From Siderastrea siderea (lineage: Eukaryota; Cnidaria; Anthozoa; Scleractinia; Rhizangiidae), in NCBI GenBank assembly GCA_964030785.1, contig OZ034971.1, positions 39,264,804 through 39,328,803 on the forward strand: a stretch of DNA of 64,000 nucleotides, in the 5' to 3' direction. The notes under the pieces were generated by a model. It was not told the origin of the DNA, did no database searches, and was given only the letters and a program-made list of their open reading frames with translations. The position numbers were made by a program, and so were the translations under genes. Positions 36,727 through 49,100 of this stretch are shown piece by piece (within the stretch, counting starts at the first letter, position 1; every line of letters begins with the position of its first letter).

Positions 36727-38208
36727 TTAGTTGCTTGAACTATCCCTACTTCTATGTCTCACAGCTCTTCTATCTGATGATGTGGAGTTTCTTTTGTGAT
36801 GATGGCGATGATGACGATGATGGTGACGATGATGATGATGACGCGATTTCCGGTTCCTCTGACCATCACGGGAAGCACTTCTGTCGCTATCAGTACTCCT
36901 ACTGCGGCTGCGCTCTCGCAAGTCACTTTTACCAAGGGGGCTTCCCTGACGTTTCACCCCACCCTGCTTCTCAAGGGCTGCATGCTGTTCATTTTGTTCG
37001 CTGTCAGAGCTATCACTGCTAGTAGTATTCTGTTGATCGTCTTCGTGTTTCTGTGAACCCTGGGTTTTCCAATCTTTTCGTCGTACATCATATTCTTTGT
37101 TGGCATCCCTTTCTCGAGATCCGGAAGTTCTATGGCCTTCTTCACACTCGTAATCACGAGTGACATTCCTTGAAGTCCGTTCATCTCCATTTGAATGTAA
37201 CCATGCTTTTCTCAACGTGTCATCTTCTTCGAGAAGATGACTTCCCTTTCCCTCTAGGTGTAAAATATTTTTACCTTCTTCTTGATCTTCGCTATCACTG
37301 CTACTGCTAGTCCGTCGTCTTCTTTGTACGTTTCTTCTGTTTTTATCAATATCATTATCACCTGCAAGCTTAACTTGTTTAAGGTTTGTATCATTTGCTC
37401 TAAGCTTTTGGTTATCTTCACTGTCACTAGAGGAAGCATTTCTATCTTTTTCACTTTCTCTTTCAACAAAGCGCTGTTTAGTGTTGGGTGGTGATTCATA
37501 CTCGTTCTTCTCACCTTTAGTTATTTCCCCTTTTTCTCCTTTACCCTGTTTTCTTTCAATTGATTGAGGTGACTCGGAACGTCTTTGAGGAGATTCACGA
37601 CCCCTTCGTGCAAATTTGGACAAATATGACTGTTTCCGCGGAGACTCTGATTGTCGCTGTGGAGATTTCAAGTGTCTCCTTGGTGATTTGGAACGTCTTC
37701 GTGGAGAAAGCGAGCTCTGTCGAGGAGACTTCGAACGTCTTCGTGGAGACTTCGACTGTCTTCTTGGAGATATGGGATGTCTTCGTGAAGACACCGAGCG
37801 CTGTCGAGAAGACTTCGAACGTCCTCGAGGAAACTTTAAGTATCTCCTTGGTGATGTTGAATTTTTTCGTGGAGACACCGAGCGCTGTCGAGGAGACTTC
37901 GAACGTCTTCGTGGAGACTTTGAGTGTCTTGGTGACGACACTAAGGGCCTTTGTGGAGACTGTGATTGTCTTGTTGCAGACTTTAGATGTTTCTCTTGAG
38001 ACACTGAACGCTCTGCTCGAAAAGATTCTACTCGTCTGTGGGGAGACCGGGACTGTTCACGAGGGGACCTTGATCGTACGCGTGGAGACCTCGCGCGTCT
38101 CAGAGGGGACCTGGACCGCCTTGGAGGAAAACGGCGCGGTGGAGTAAAACGCCACGCGAAGCTTCGTGGTTCATTTGGAGACGAGGATGGTGGAGGGGTA
38201 CGATATCG
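36727..38208 (-). CDS. PPIG: PPIG-like last exon: RS-repeat tail
   Basis: Acceptor tttttaag precedes 38,208, and the frame is open for 493 codons to TAA at 36,727. It begins [15 protein letters not shown], as at the equivalent place in PPIG and NKTR. Next comes a long series of RxSxSPRR-type repeats (for example [15 protein letters not shown]), then Ser-Asp-Ser clusters (SSSDSED), and finally a histidine-rich end ([18 protein letters not shown]) encoded by an imperfect (atg/atc)n repeat. RS tails of this type are phosphorylated and target proteins to nuclear speckles. The absence of stops over 1.48 kb in a repeat-rich region argues that this exon is still under selection or was until recently. 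Confidence 0.88.
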   Translation of the reverse strand, partial: RYRTPPPSSSPNEPRSFAWRFTPPRRFPPRRSRSPLRRARSPRVRSRSPREQSRSPHRRVESFRAERSVSQEKHLKSATRQSQSPQRPLVSSPRHSKSPRRRSKSPRQRSVSPRKNSTSPRRYLKFPRGRSKSSRQRSVSSRRHPISPRRQSKSPRRRSKSPRQSSLSPRRRSKSPRRHLKSPQRQSESPRKQSYLSKFARRGRESPQRRSESPQSIERKQGKGEKGEITKGEKNEYESPPNTKQRFVERESEKDRNASSSDSEDNQKLRANDTNLKQVKLAGDNDIDKNRRNVQRRRRTSSSSDSEDQEEGKNILHLEGKGSHLLEEDDTLRKAWLHSNGDERTSRNVTRDYECEEGHRTSGSRERDANKEYDVRRKDWKTQGSQKHEDDQQNTTSSDSSDSEQNEQHAALEKQGGVKRQGSPLGKSDLRERSRSRSTDSDRSASRDGQRNRKSRHHHHRHHHRHHRHHHKRNSTSSDRRAVRHRSRDSSSN

Positions 38209-39060
38209 CTTAAAAAGGAAAAAAGAAGGATATTAAACAACTCTGTGAGAATGATTAAACAGGTTAAATACCAGACTACGATCACTCTCTCTTTTTCCGA
38301 AAAGAACGCCAACCTCGTTCCCAGGGTCTCTCTCCTCGAGACCCTGGGAACGAGGTTGAAAGAACGCGCGAGCGAGCGCGAAAATCGCCTGCCGCGAGGA
38401 AATGTGACGCGCGCGTGGTGTGCCGCTAGTGTACGCTATGCACCAGCAGCACATCCCGCGCATGTCATGTTCCATGCCGCAAGCGATTTTTACACTCGCT
38501 TGTGGTTTTCTGAGCCGACAGGGAGAGTGGGGACTGGATGGTGTAGTGGTTAGTGCGTTGGACTTCAGATCTGAAGGTCGGTGGTTCGAGGCCCTCTCCC
38601 TGCCATCGTGTTGTTTCCTTAGACAAGAAACTTTACCGCATATTGTCTCTCTTCACCCGGGTGTGTAAAATGGGTACCGGCGACATACTGCTGAAGGTAA
38701 CCCTACGAGGGACTGGCATCCCATCCAGGGGGGAGTAGCAATACTCTCAGTTGCTTCATGCTACAGAAACCGGGATAAGATCCGGCGTTGTGGGTCTCCT
38801 TGGCTCGTGTGCGACTTTAACTCGGACACATACAAATCTTGACAAAAAAATAGGGCTCTGCTTGGTGGCTTAGCTCTTTTTGATCAGCTTAATTCTGTAA
38901 GCATGGGTCTGATATCACATAAAATTGGCTTTTAAAAGAATAATAAACTGGAAATGGTCACGCCACTTATATGTATTGAACATTACCAGTAGTTTTGGTT
39001 CACTTAACTGCTCCTCAAAACATTTCATGTTCGCACTGTTCGCATCAGATAACACCTACC

Positions 39061-39127
<67 letters not shown>

Positions 39128-40103
39128 CAACTTTATTTAAAGAGGGTAAACACGTAACAGTAAAATCCTATTAGGAGTCACGATTGACAGCCAGCTTACC
39201 TTTGACCAACATATCGAAAATCTATGCACGAAGTTATCGCAGAGAATTGTCGTGTTGCGAAAAATAAGACGCTCTCTGCCCCTTGATCAAAGGAAACTCT
39301 ATTATAATGCTATGATCAAGCAGACAATGCTATATGCATCAACTGTGTGGACATTTTGCTCTGCTGAGAATTTGCAAAGAGTATTTAAACTTCAGAAACG
39401 CGCAGCACGCGTAATACTTAATGCGGATACTAAAGCGAATAGCGTACAACTGTTTAGAGAATTGGATTGGGTTCCATTTTATCATGAGGCAAATGTAAAT
39501 AGGTTGTTTTAGGATCACGGAAGCGTGGAATTATTATTCTATTAAAACAATTTATGTTTCTTTAACTGTCTAGCAGCACTACAGACCAGTTCAGCTGGGA
39601 TTTTAGACGGTCCTTGGCCTGAGTTAATAATGTGACATTTTGCTTATTTTTTGTTTATTTTTTTATTTCTCGTTGCAAAAACCGTTGACTCATAGGATTA
39701 GGCCACTAGGCCAGTTGCTCGCAAATTTAAGTCTCATTTCGACACAGTCTTTCCGCCTGCGGAACGCTGACACTCTGGACACAGAGTTGGATACAGAAGA
39801 AACCCACTATCTACAGGCATCGCAACAGGTTAAACTCGGATTTACCGAAAAACAACGTCAGCAAGAGGTTAGAACGGGACTTGGACCCAGGCCCTCCGGA
39901 TTTCAACTCCGGAGCCCTGACCTCTCGACCATCCCGCCGCCACAAAATGTATGTAGTATGGTAAAAAACTGAGCGCTGCTGTTTTCCGTTTTTGTTCACA
40001 AGATAAAGAATAGAATATTGCGTCAGCAGCATAATGTAAATGTAGCCTTTAAAATTACTTTGTAACTACAATAGAGGTTTGAGGACCATTAAACAAAGTG
40101 CTG

Positions 40104-40151
<48 letters not shown>

Positions 40152-43100
40152 CCATCATCATCATTTATTTATTTATTTATTTAGTTGCAGTTATTTTCCT
40201 TTCTCTCACCATATTTCCTCTTCCTCTTAGAATTCTCCCAGACTTAGAAACCTGTTAAATATAAATTAAAAGTCAAAAATTAAAATGGTATGTATTGACT
40301 GATCATAATGCCCTCTTGAAATTCTCTGCTAAGTACCATAGAGATATAGGATGGAATAATTTATAAAAATTATACTTAAGACTGAAAATGAAAGTTCTCA
40401 GTGTCTTCTGTGAGACTCAATACTCCCTTTTGCTGAAAGGTCATGTTCTGACTCACACAATGCTTTCGTGAATGAACGATAATTTTAAATTTAGCGCTTT
40501 CTCAAGACCTGAGCTTGGACAACCTGTACATGTACACGTATCAATAGCATGTTGGTATCATGATAAATTTGCAGTAAGGAGCCACATGGAATCAAATTTG
40601 AGAAACACACATTGACAGGTACAACTGGCATTGGTACACAGGGCTGCAAATAATTTTTCTTCCTTGAAAGAACATAATTATGTCCGACCAAGTCTCCATT
40701 TTGGTCGCACAAAAGAGAACTGTGGAAGTCTTTTGAAATAATTATTTCTTATCATTACTTACTTATTATTGGTAAAAAAATTTGTCCGGACACAATGTCC
40801 AACCAAAGTTCAGATTTTGTCGGACATGGGCCGATTTTAGTCGGACATTGTCTGATGACCGACAGTTATTTGCAGCTCTGGTACAAGTACATACGTACCC
40901 TAGTCTTTCCATGTGAAGTGTTTTCAGGTTTGGCTTTGTATCCTGGAGGAGACTTACTTTTACTGTTATCAAAAAGAACATAAACTAATTAACCAAGACT
41001 TTGAGCCTGAGGTTTTCATGAGCAAACACACAATGAGGCATACAACGCTCTGCGTAAATATAAAAACTGAGTGATTCAAGAGATGAGTACATAACATTTG
41101 AAACCTATGTACAGTCAGAGGAGAATGTGAGAATGTTGATTATTTTTGGGTAAGAAAGATGGGACGTGTAAAAATAAAGGAGTCCAATTGCCATAAAGGA
41201 GTCTGGTTGTCATTCAAGTAATTAAATTTTATTATTATTATTACTATTATTATTATTATTATTGTTATTATTATTATTATTACTCTAATGAATTACTTGC
41301 CATTCCAATAATAATGTAATAATAATTTTTTTTTACGAATTAAGGAGTCTGATGGATCACTATATTAAATTCAAATGCATTGTAACTGCCAGAAGAGACA
41401 ACTTTGCATTCCTTAGCAAATATGACTCTGCCAAAGTAGTCCAAAGTGCCCAAATTAGTGTTTCAGGGGGTTACAGAGAATGGCTACCCTATGAAAAAGG
41501 AACCCATTCTGACTTCTTTGTTTGTTTATATCAAATGTTTCTAAAGCACCAAGCACCAAGAGTGTTTTCTCCCTTCACAAGCTGACAAATGCGCCACCAT
41601 TTTTGGGACCGCTTTAATCAATTATTTTAGCCAACCTTATAATCAGCTAATAATACAGTGACAAAGGAAAAACAGTCACAACACATCTACAGTAGTGTAT
41701 TATCTTTTGCTTTTTTTGCACTAATAAAAATCCATTACACAGAACATAGTACCTACCTATGACTTTCTTCAGGGAATTCTTAGGAATACACTACTTTAGG
41801 GAGTGTATTATAATTCGCTTTATAGGCTTTATTGACTAACAGCATACTTAGTAAGGTTTAGCCAGATTTTTACAATAAACAACCTATATGCACAGTGTAT
41901 AGTTCACACTTTATTTTGTTTTGTATTTTATTTATTTGTCGAGCATTTTTAACATGAGCCTCTGGCTTGGATTATAATTATTACAAACCTATTCTTTGCC
42001 TGTTGAAGCCTTTTTTCTCTGACAGGGGAGGGGGTGCGGCTTCTTCTTAATAAGAAAGAGTTATTAGGTACATCTGGGACTTCATCTGCAGTCACTGTAC
42101 TAACAGGTTCAGGGGTCTTCTCTGGTTTATCATCTCCTGGACTAAAAATAGAAATACAGAAAACCCTCTTATTAATCCCTGTAAGCCCCATCTAATTTCT
42201 CCTTACAGTATCATTACTTGATCAAACATACAGGTCATGAGAATTAAGAAAATGATTGCTGAGGTGTCTTGATGTGTAAGCAATTTCTCCCAACTAGTAC
42301 CATGAGAAATATATAGATAACAGTGAGGAGAACATGTGTGTTGATACTGGGGCTAAAAGGGATAAAAATTATCATCCCCCTAAAGTGACTAATGGTCCAT
42401 AATACATGTATCATTTTCAGTTTCTTTGGTTAAAACATAATTATTTTAGCCAGTTTCTAAATAGTGAACCACTTTTCATGATATTTAATGTCCTCTCGAA
42501 GGCTATCCCAATAAAAGGTTTCATTTCCTGTCACCCAACTGACCCATTTAGAAAGAGAAAACAATTCCTAATTCGTTGTCCCTTTTCCTGCCCTTTCTTG
42601 GAGATTTAATAATTATGCTTTGTGCACGTCTTAAAGCATATCTTAGATAAACCACCTTCGTAATGACCTTTAAAGTGACAGCAGCTCACTGCAAAATTTC
42701 AGTTGTGGGAGGTATATAATCAAGGCCAGCATTCTTGACACAACATTCTTGTTTTAAGTGGTGACACTCCTCTTTGGAAACATTTGAAAAATGGGAGAGG
42801 AAACATAGGGATGACCTAATGAGAAGTTCAACTATAAATTGTATCCCTCTGTTCTAAAAGCATGTTACACAAAAGGCAAAGAGAGTGGACAAAAGAGATT
42901 TAGTTTGTAACGCATCACGCAAGGACACAATGATGTAATCGTTTCCGTTTTTAATAGCCAATCAGACGTTCTGTTTATGATTGACAGATTTCGCAAAGTT
43001 GAGCCGAGCACGCGGTGCGAAGGAGGAGAGATTTTGTTTTTCGTTCGAGTAGTGAACTGAAATGTAAAAGTTCATAATTAAATCGTTTTGGAATCGTCCT

Positions 43101-46100
43101 TTTGGAGTGGTTTTCTCTCCCCTACATTTTTTGGCGACCACGACGGGAGACTGGCTATTTTAATACCGAATGTAGTAGTTATTCAGGGAAACTGTTGGAG
43201 TGTTTACCGTCGCAAGTTAACCGTGAGGAATTATAATTTGGCCGCTTTCGCTCAAGATGACCGATCAAGAAAACTCAACCGCCGATCAAGCACTGGGGAC
43301 CGATACCGAAGAAACCGAGAAAGATAACGACGACGAAACGAAACTGGAAAGAGAGAAGGAGCTCTTGAAGCTAAAACGAGGAAAGCGACAGAGGAAAACC
43401 GAAATGACGAAGATTCGTCACCACATGGAGAAACTGTGCATCACGTCGAAGGATGCGATCGCTATTGAAAAGGACATAGAGCAGTTATGGTCGCTGTTAG
43501 ATACAACATTGGAAATTTTAGACGAATTGAGCGTCGTGTATTTGGAAAATGGGGATGTAAAGAGTCAAAACGCCGCCATAGAAGAAAGCCAATCGCTTGA
43601 ATTGGAAATTCAAGCCGCGATTGAGAAAGCCCACGAGGCCGTGAAAACATGTGTTCAAAATTCCGCCGTGGCCGTGAGTGCTTTGCAAGGGACGTCGGCT
43701 TCCAATTTAACTACGCCAATCGTTTCAGAGGGACAGCTTAGTTCGGGCTCGCCGCCGACAAACCTCCAAGGAAATTACAGTGGTCACGACGACACAGGAG
43801 CTTCTGGGGTTTCGCCAGGAGGAGTCTCCGCGAACAATCGTTTGAAACCGTTGAAAGTACCGACTTACGGAGGAGACAAGACGAAATTTGAGGAGTTCTG
43901 GGGGCTGTTCGAGAGCCTAGTGGATAAATCTAAGGAGCCAGCCAACCTGAAAATGGCAAGATTGCGTCAATGTTTGTTCGGAAACGCCCTTGAATCCATC
44001 AGAGGCCTTGGAATTTCCGAGCCTGAGTACGAAGAAGCTAAAGAGATTTTACAGTCCAAATTCGGGGGTCAGCGGCGTCAACTGAGGGCCTACATGGGTC
44101 AGCTGGAGAAGATGGCATCACTGCGGAGACATGATGTGCAAGGTTTTGAGAAGTTTGCGGATCTGGTTAGGATAACTGTAGTGAAACTGCAAGCCAAAGG
44201 ACGCGAAGGGGAGCTGGGGGAAGGAACCTTGCACAGCCTGCTGGTCAAAAAGCTTACAGAAGACCAAGTTCAAAAGTATAGCCGTTGGTTGCAAGAGCAG
44301 AGCCGCGAGCGATCAGTGCTATGCTTAAAAGACTGGCTCAAAGAAGAGGTGCGAATTCAAGTGGAAGCAATGGAGATGTCTTATGGTCTAGTAGGAAAAG
44401 AGAAGTCAGAAAATGTTCAGGTGCCAAGCAAGACTAATTACCGTCCAAAGTTCCGCAATTTCCATGTAGGGTCAGACTTGTCAGGAAGGAGCAAGAGACC
44501 ACCTGGGTGGCAAAACCAGTTAAACCGCAAGCCCCCCTGTGCATGTTGTGGTTCCCCTTATCATGGAGTATGGTCGTGTCCGGACTTTCAACAAAAGAGC
44601 TATGATGATCGCTGGCAGTTTGCAAAGGATAAACGGTTGTGTTTTCGGTGTTTGGCTGGAGATCACCAGGGTAGAGCCTGCACCAAGTCACACATGTGCC
44701 AAATTGATGGTTGCCGGGGAAACCACCACCGCCTCTTACACGAAAGTCTGCCTGCTATCAGCCAACCCGTGGATGCCGCACAGTCAGTGGTTGAAGGTAA
44801 TGCTTATCCCTCACTTAGTGCACGGGAGGGGGCAGCCAGTCCACCGGCATCACCCGAAGGAGAAGGCGGTCCTGCATTGCGAGCTATGACGACATGCAAC
44901 TCAATACGTCTACATGAAGCCTATTCGCTGCGAACCATTCCGGTATGGGTAAAGGCACAAGGAAAGAAGGTCAAAGTGAATGCAATCCTGGATGATGCCT
45001 CAAACGAGTCCTTTCTGAATGAAGCAAGTAGCCGGAGCTCTTGGGTTAAGGGAGTCTTACCAAACAGTCAAAGTTCATGTACTGAACAACTCGGTCGAGA
45101 CATTTCAAACCATGCCATTGACAATCGAGATTGAAAGTGTGAATGGACAGTTTAAGAAGGAAATTGAGGTGAAGACTTGTCCCCGCAAAGTGACCGGGAG
45201 CTATCAGGTTGAGAATTGGAGGGCAAGTCAAGACAAGTGGCCTCACCTTGTCGAGTGTGATTTCCCATCGCCAGCAAAGGACGGACTGGTGGACTTGTTA
45301 ATTGGGGTCGACAATGCTGATTTACATTATTCTTTTGTGGATGTCCGTGGAAGAGTGGGTGAGCCAGTTGCGCGTTTGGGTCCACTTGGTTGGACTTGTA
45401 TTGGGCGTCCGGATGGAAGAGTGGAGTCGGGAACTAGGACGCACACAATTAGAACACTGCTAACTCGAGAAGCTGGACCGGTTTACGGAGCTGGAAGTTG
45501 TTGTGAGTTGGATCAAACTCTAAAGCGTTTTTGGGAAATCGAGAACTATGGAACTGAACCGAATGTGTCAATTGTTTGTACTGAAGAAGAGAAATTGGCT
45601 CTGGAGAAAGTCAGCAGTTCTGTTCATTACAATAATGGGAGATACATTATCGCAGTGCCATGGAAAGAACAGAGGCCACAATTGCCAAACAATCGACAAG
45701 TGGCAGAATCCCGACTTTGTAGCACCGAGAGAAACTTGAAGAAGAAGGAATTTGTCGAAGCGGAGTATCAGAAAACCATTGAGACGTACATAGAGAAAGG
45801 ATACCTACGCAGGGTTCCTGAAAATGAGCCGCCACCCCCTGAAGTCTGGTACTTGCCGCACTTCCCTATTGTTAAAATGAGCAAATCTACAACCAAAGTA
45901 AGAATTGTCTTTGATTGTTCTGCAAAGTGCAATGGCATATCCCTAAATGATGTCATTCATGCTGGACCAAAACTGCAAAGAGAGCTGTTTGATGTTCTGA
46001 TTCGTTTCCGCCGCAACCCGGTCGCCCTTGTCTGCGACATCCAGGAGATGTACCTCCAAATAGAAATCAAAGAAGAAGATCGTCCATTGTTCCGAATTCT

Positions 46101-49100
46101 GTGGCGAGACGGAGAAACAGACCGCGAGCCAGATGTGTACGAGTTCTGCAGAGTTGTGTTCGGGAAAAACTCAGCCCCCATGGAAGCCCAGTTCATTGCT
46201 CAGGAAAATGCCAGGCGTCACCGAACAGAGTATCCGTCAGCTGCCGAAACTGTACTTCAATCCACTTACATGGATGACTCACTTGACAGTGTTGAAGAGG
46301 ATGAGAAAGGGATTGAGCTTTATCATGAACTCAGTGCTCTGTGGGCAAAAGCAGGTATGCATGCCCGGAAGTGGGTATCAAACTCAGACAAGGTCATGGC
46401 AGTCATACCGGAAGAAGACCGAGCCACAGAAGTGAACATTAGAGACAACAAAGATACAGTCACAAGCACACTTGGCTTACAGTGGAACAGTACCGAAGAT
46501 GTATTTGTAGTACCTGCAATCCCAGCACCGTTTGACTATCCGATTACGAAGAGGAGTGTTTTAAAGAAGGTTGCAACAGTCTTTGATCCACTTGGCCTGA
46601 TCAGTCCTTTCATTGTACAAGCAAAGATTATGCTTCAAGAACTGTGGCATCGAGGATATGACTGGGATGAGGAAGTTGAAGATGAAGTGGCTAATCGCTT
46701 CCAGAATTGGTTCTCACAGTTGCCATGTTTAGCAAATGTCAAAGCTCCCCGTGGCTTACGAAATCAGCAACCCGTGAAGAGCAGGGAAGTGGTGACCTTT
46801 GTTGATGCCTCACAGCAAGCCTATGGAGCTGTATCATACTTACGATGCGAGTATGCAGATGGTTCAGTAACCAGCCGATTGATAGCCTCGAAGAGTAAAG
46901 TTGCTCCACTTACACCTATGACGATACCTAGATTGGAATTAATGGGAGCTATTGTGGGGTTGAGGTTAACCCAGTCCGTATCGCGAGCTCTAGAAGTACC
47001 GGTAAAAGCTGCAACCTTTTACTCTGACAGCACAGACGTGTTATGGTGGATTCGTGGAAGGGGAAGAGATTTCCGGCCGTTTGTTGCAAATCGCATAGGT
47101 GAAATACAAATCAGCACAGAACCAGTACAATGACAGCATGTCCCCACCGAACAAAATCCTGCAGACCTGTGCTCCAGAGGAAGTAGTCCATCTGAACTTG
47201 CCGAATCCCCTTTGTGGTGGGATGGCCCCGAATGGTTGCGTAAAGAGAAGGATGCATGGCCTAAGATGCAGCAGGCAGACCGTCCAAAGGTCATGCAGGA
47301 GATGAAAGCTGTGAGAGAACAGGAAAGGGAAATCACCGCACACGTGACCGTACAGACCAACCCAATTCAGAATGTCGCCAAGCCGTGTCAGGAAACCAAC
47401 AGTGCAAGCTGGAGGTTGGATCCAAAACGCTTTTCCAGTTGGAGTCGATTAGTTGGTGTTCATGCAAGAGTGAGAAGAGCTCTCCACAATATGTCGAAGA
47501 AGGGTGAGAAGCAGACCAGTAAAGTGTTGTTACCGCATGAGATCAGAGAGGCTGAGGAAGAGGTGGTGCGGTCGTGTCAACGAGAAGCTTTTCATAATGA
47601 GTACAAGGCATTGGCATCCGGGAAGTCCCTACCGCCGAAGAGCCCACTTATCAAGCTGAACCCCATGCTTGATGAAGATGGTTGCATCCGTTCAAATGGA
47701 AGATTGCAGTTTGCCGAATACCTGCCATATGATGTGCGATTCCCCATGGTATTGCCTCGAGGACACTGGGTTACCAAACTTATTGTCAAGCATTATCATG
47801 AGCAGGCCAACCATTCAGCAGGCACTAACTTTGTGTTGTCCCAAGTTAGCGAAAGATACTGGATAATAGCAGCACGTGAAGAGATTCGAGAATGGGAAGG
47901 AGAATGTAATACTTGCAAGAGAAGGAAGAACAAGACTTCTAAGCAGATCATGGCTCCGCTTCTGAAGATCCGCCTCAGGTTTACCTTTCGTCCGTTTGAC
48001 CAAACAGCTGTGGATTATGCCGGGCCGTTCACCACTGTGCAAGGACGAGGTGTGCGCCGACAGAAAAGGTGGCTGTGCTTGTTCACCTGCTTATCAACCC
48101 GCGCAGTTCATTTAGAAGTAGCATTTGGCTTGGACACTGACAGCTTCCTTAATGCCTTCACAAGATTCACCAGTCGACGAGGTGTACCGACGGAGATGGC
48201 CAGCGACTGCGGAACAAACTTCGTGGGAGCCGTCAGCGAACTGAAGGAACTCGTCAGTCAGTTGGATCAGGACAGGATTCAGCAGATCACCGCTTATAGA
48301 GGCGTGAAATGGAATTTCAATCCGCCAGGGGCACCGCACTTTGGTGGCATCCATGAGGCCATGATCAAGTCAGCTAAGAAGGCCATCTATGGGATACTTG
48401 GGACAAGTGATGTCACTGATGAGGAGCTAATTACTGTTGTTGTTGGAGCGGAAAGCCTGCTCAACTCCCGACCTCTTACCTACCAGTCTGCTGATCCCAG
48501 AGATGTTGTACCGCTTACTCCAAATCATTTTCTGCATGGACAGTTGGGCGGCCAATTTGCACCTGAAACCGTTGACACCACAGATTTTAGCCCACGCAAG
48601 CGTTGGCGTAAAGTTCAAGAAATTATCTCTCAAGTTTGGAGGAGGTGGCTACAAGAGTACCTGCCGTTGCTGAGTCCAAGGCCAAAGTGGACAGAAGTGG
48701 TTAAAGATTTAAAGAAAGATGACGTAGTGCTCGTATTAGATCCCAAGCTACCCAGAGGACAGTGGCCTCTTGGACGAATCACTGAGACCTACCCAGGAAG
48801 AGACGGGCACACCAGAGTTGCAAAGATCCAGTGTGGGACAAAGACTGTAGTAAGGCCCATCCACAAACTGGTGCCCTTACAGGAACACTAGAACATTGTG
48901 TACACGTGAACATTCATTTGGTCTTGCATTTTTATTGTTAGTTTCTTGAAACATCTTTTTTGGAACAATCACACTGTTAGTTACCTCCCAGTGTGGGGAG
49001 GGGGAAATGGACAAAAGAGATTTAGTTTGTAACGCGTCACGCAAGGACACAATGATGTAATCGTTTCCGTTTTTAATAGCCAATCAGACGTTCTGTTTAT

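Larger units (their letters stand above)
38209..40209. other. PPIG-like intron rich in repeats
   Basis: The intron lies between the last exon and the 42-bp exon (donor ATG followed by gtgaga). It contains a hairpin, a SINE, a (taa)n run, a LINE fragment, a tRNA-like SINE head and a (tca)n run, each listed separately. Confidence 0.6.

Noticed and set aside
37560..38147. Plus-strand 195-codon repetitive open frame
   Set aside because: It is the antisense shadow of the RS-repeat exon. The repeat unit makes all frames open, and the PPIG-type motifs are on the minus strand.
38530..38605. Functional tRNA gene
   Set aside because: Box A and box B are present, but the acceptor stem does not close, and a SINE body follows directly.
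39865..39950. tRNA-Ser(TGA) gene
   Set aside because: The anticodon arm is good but the acceptor stem is unpaired; better explained as a SINE head.
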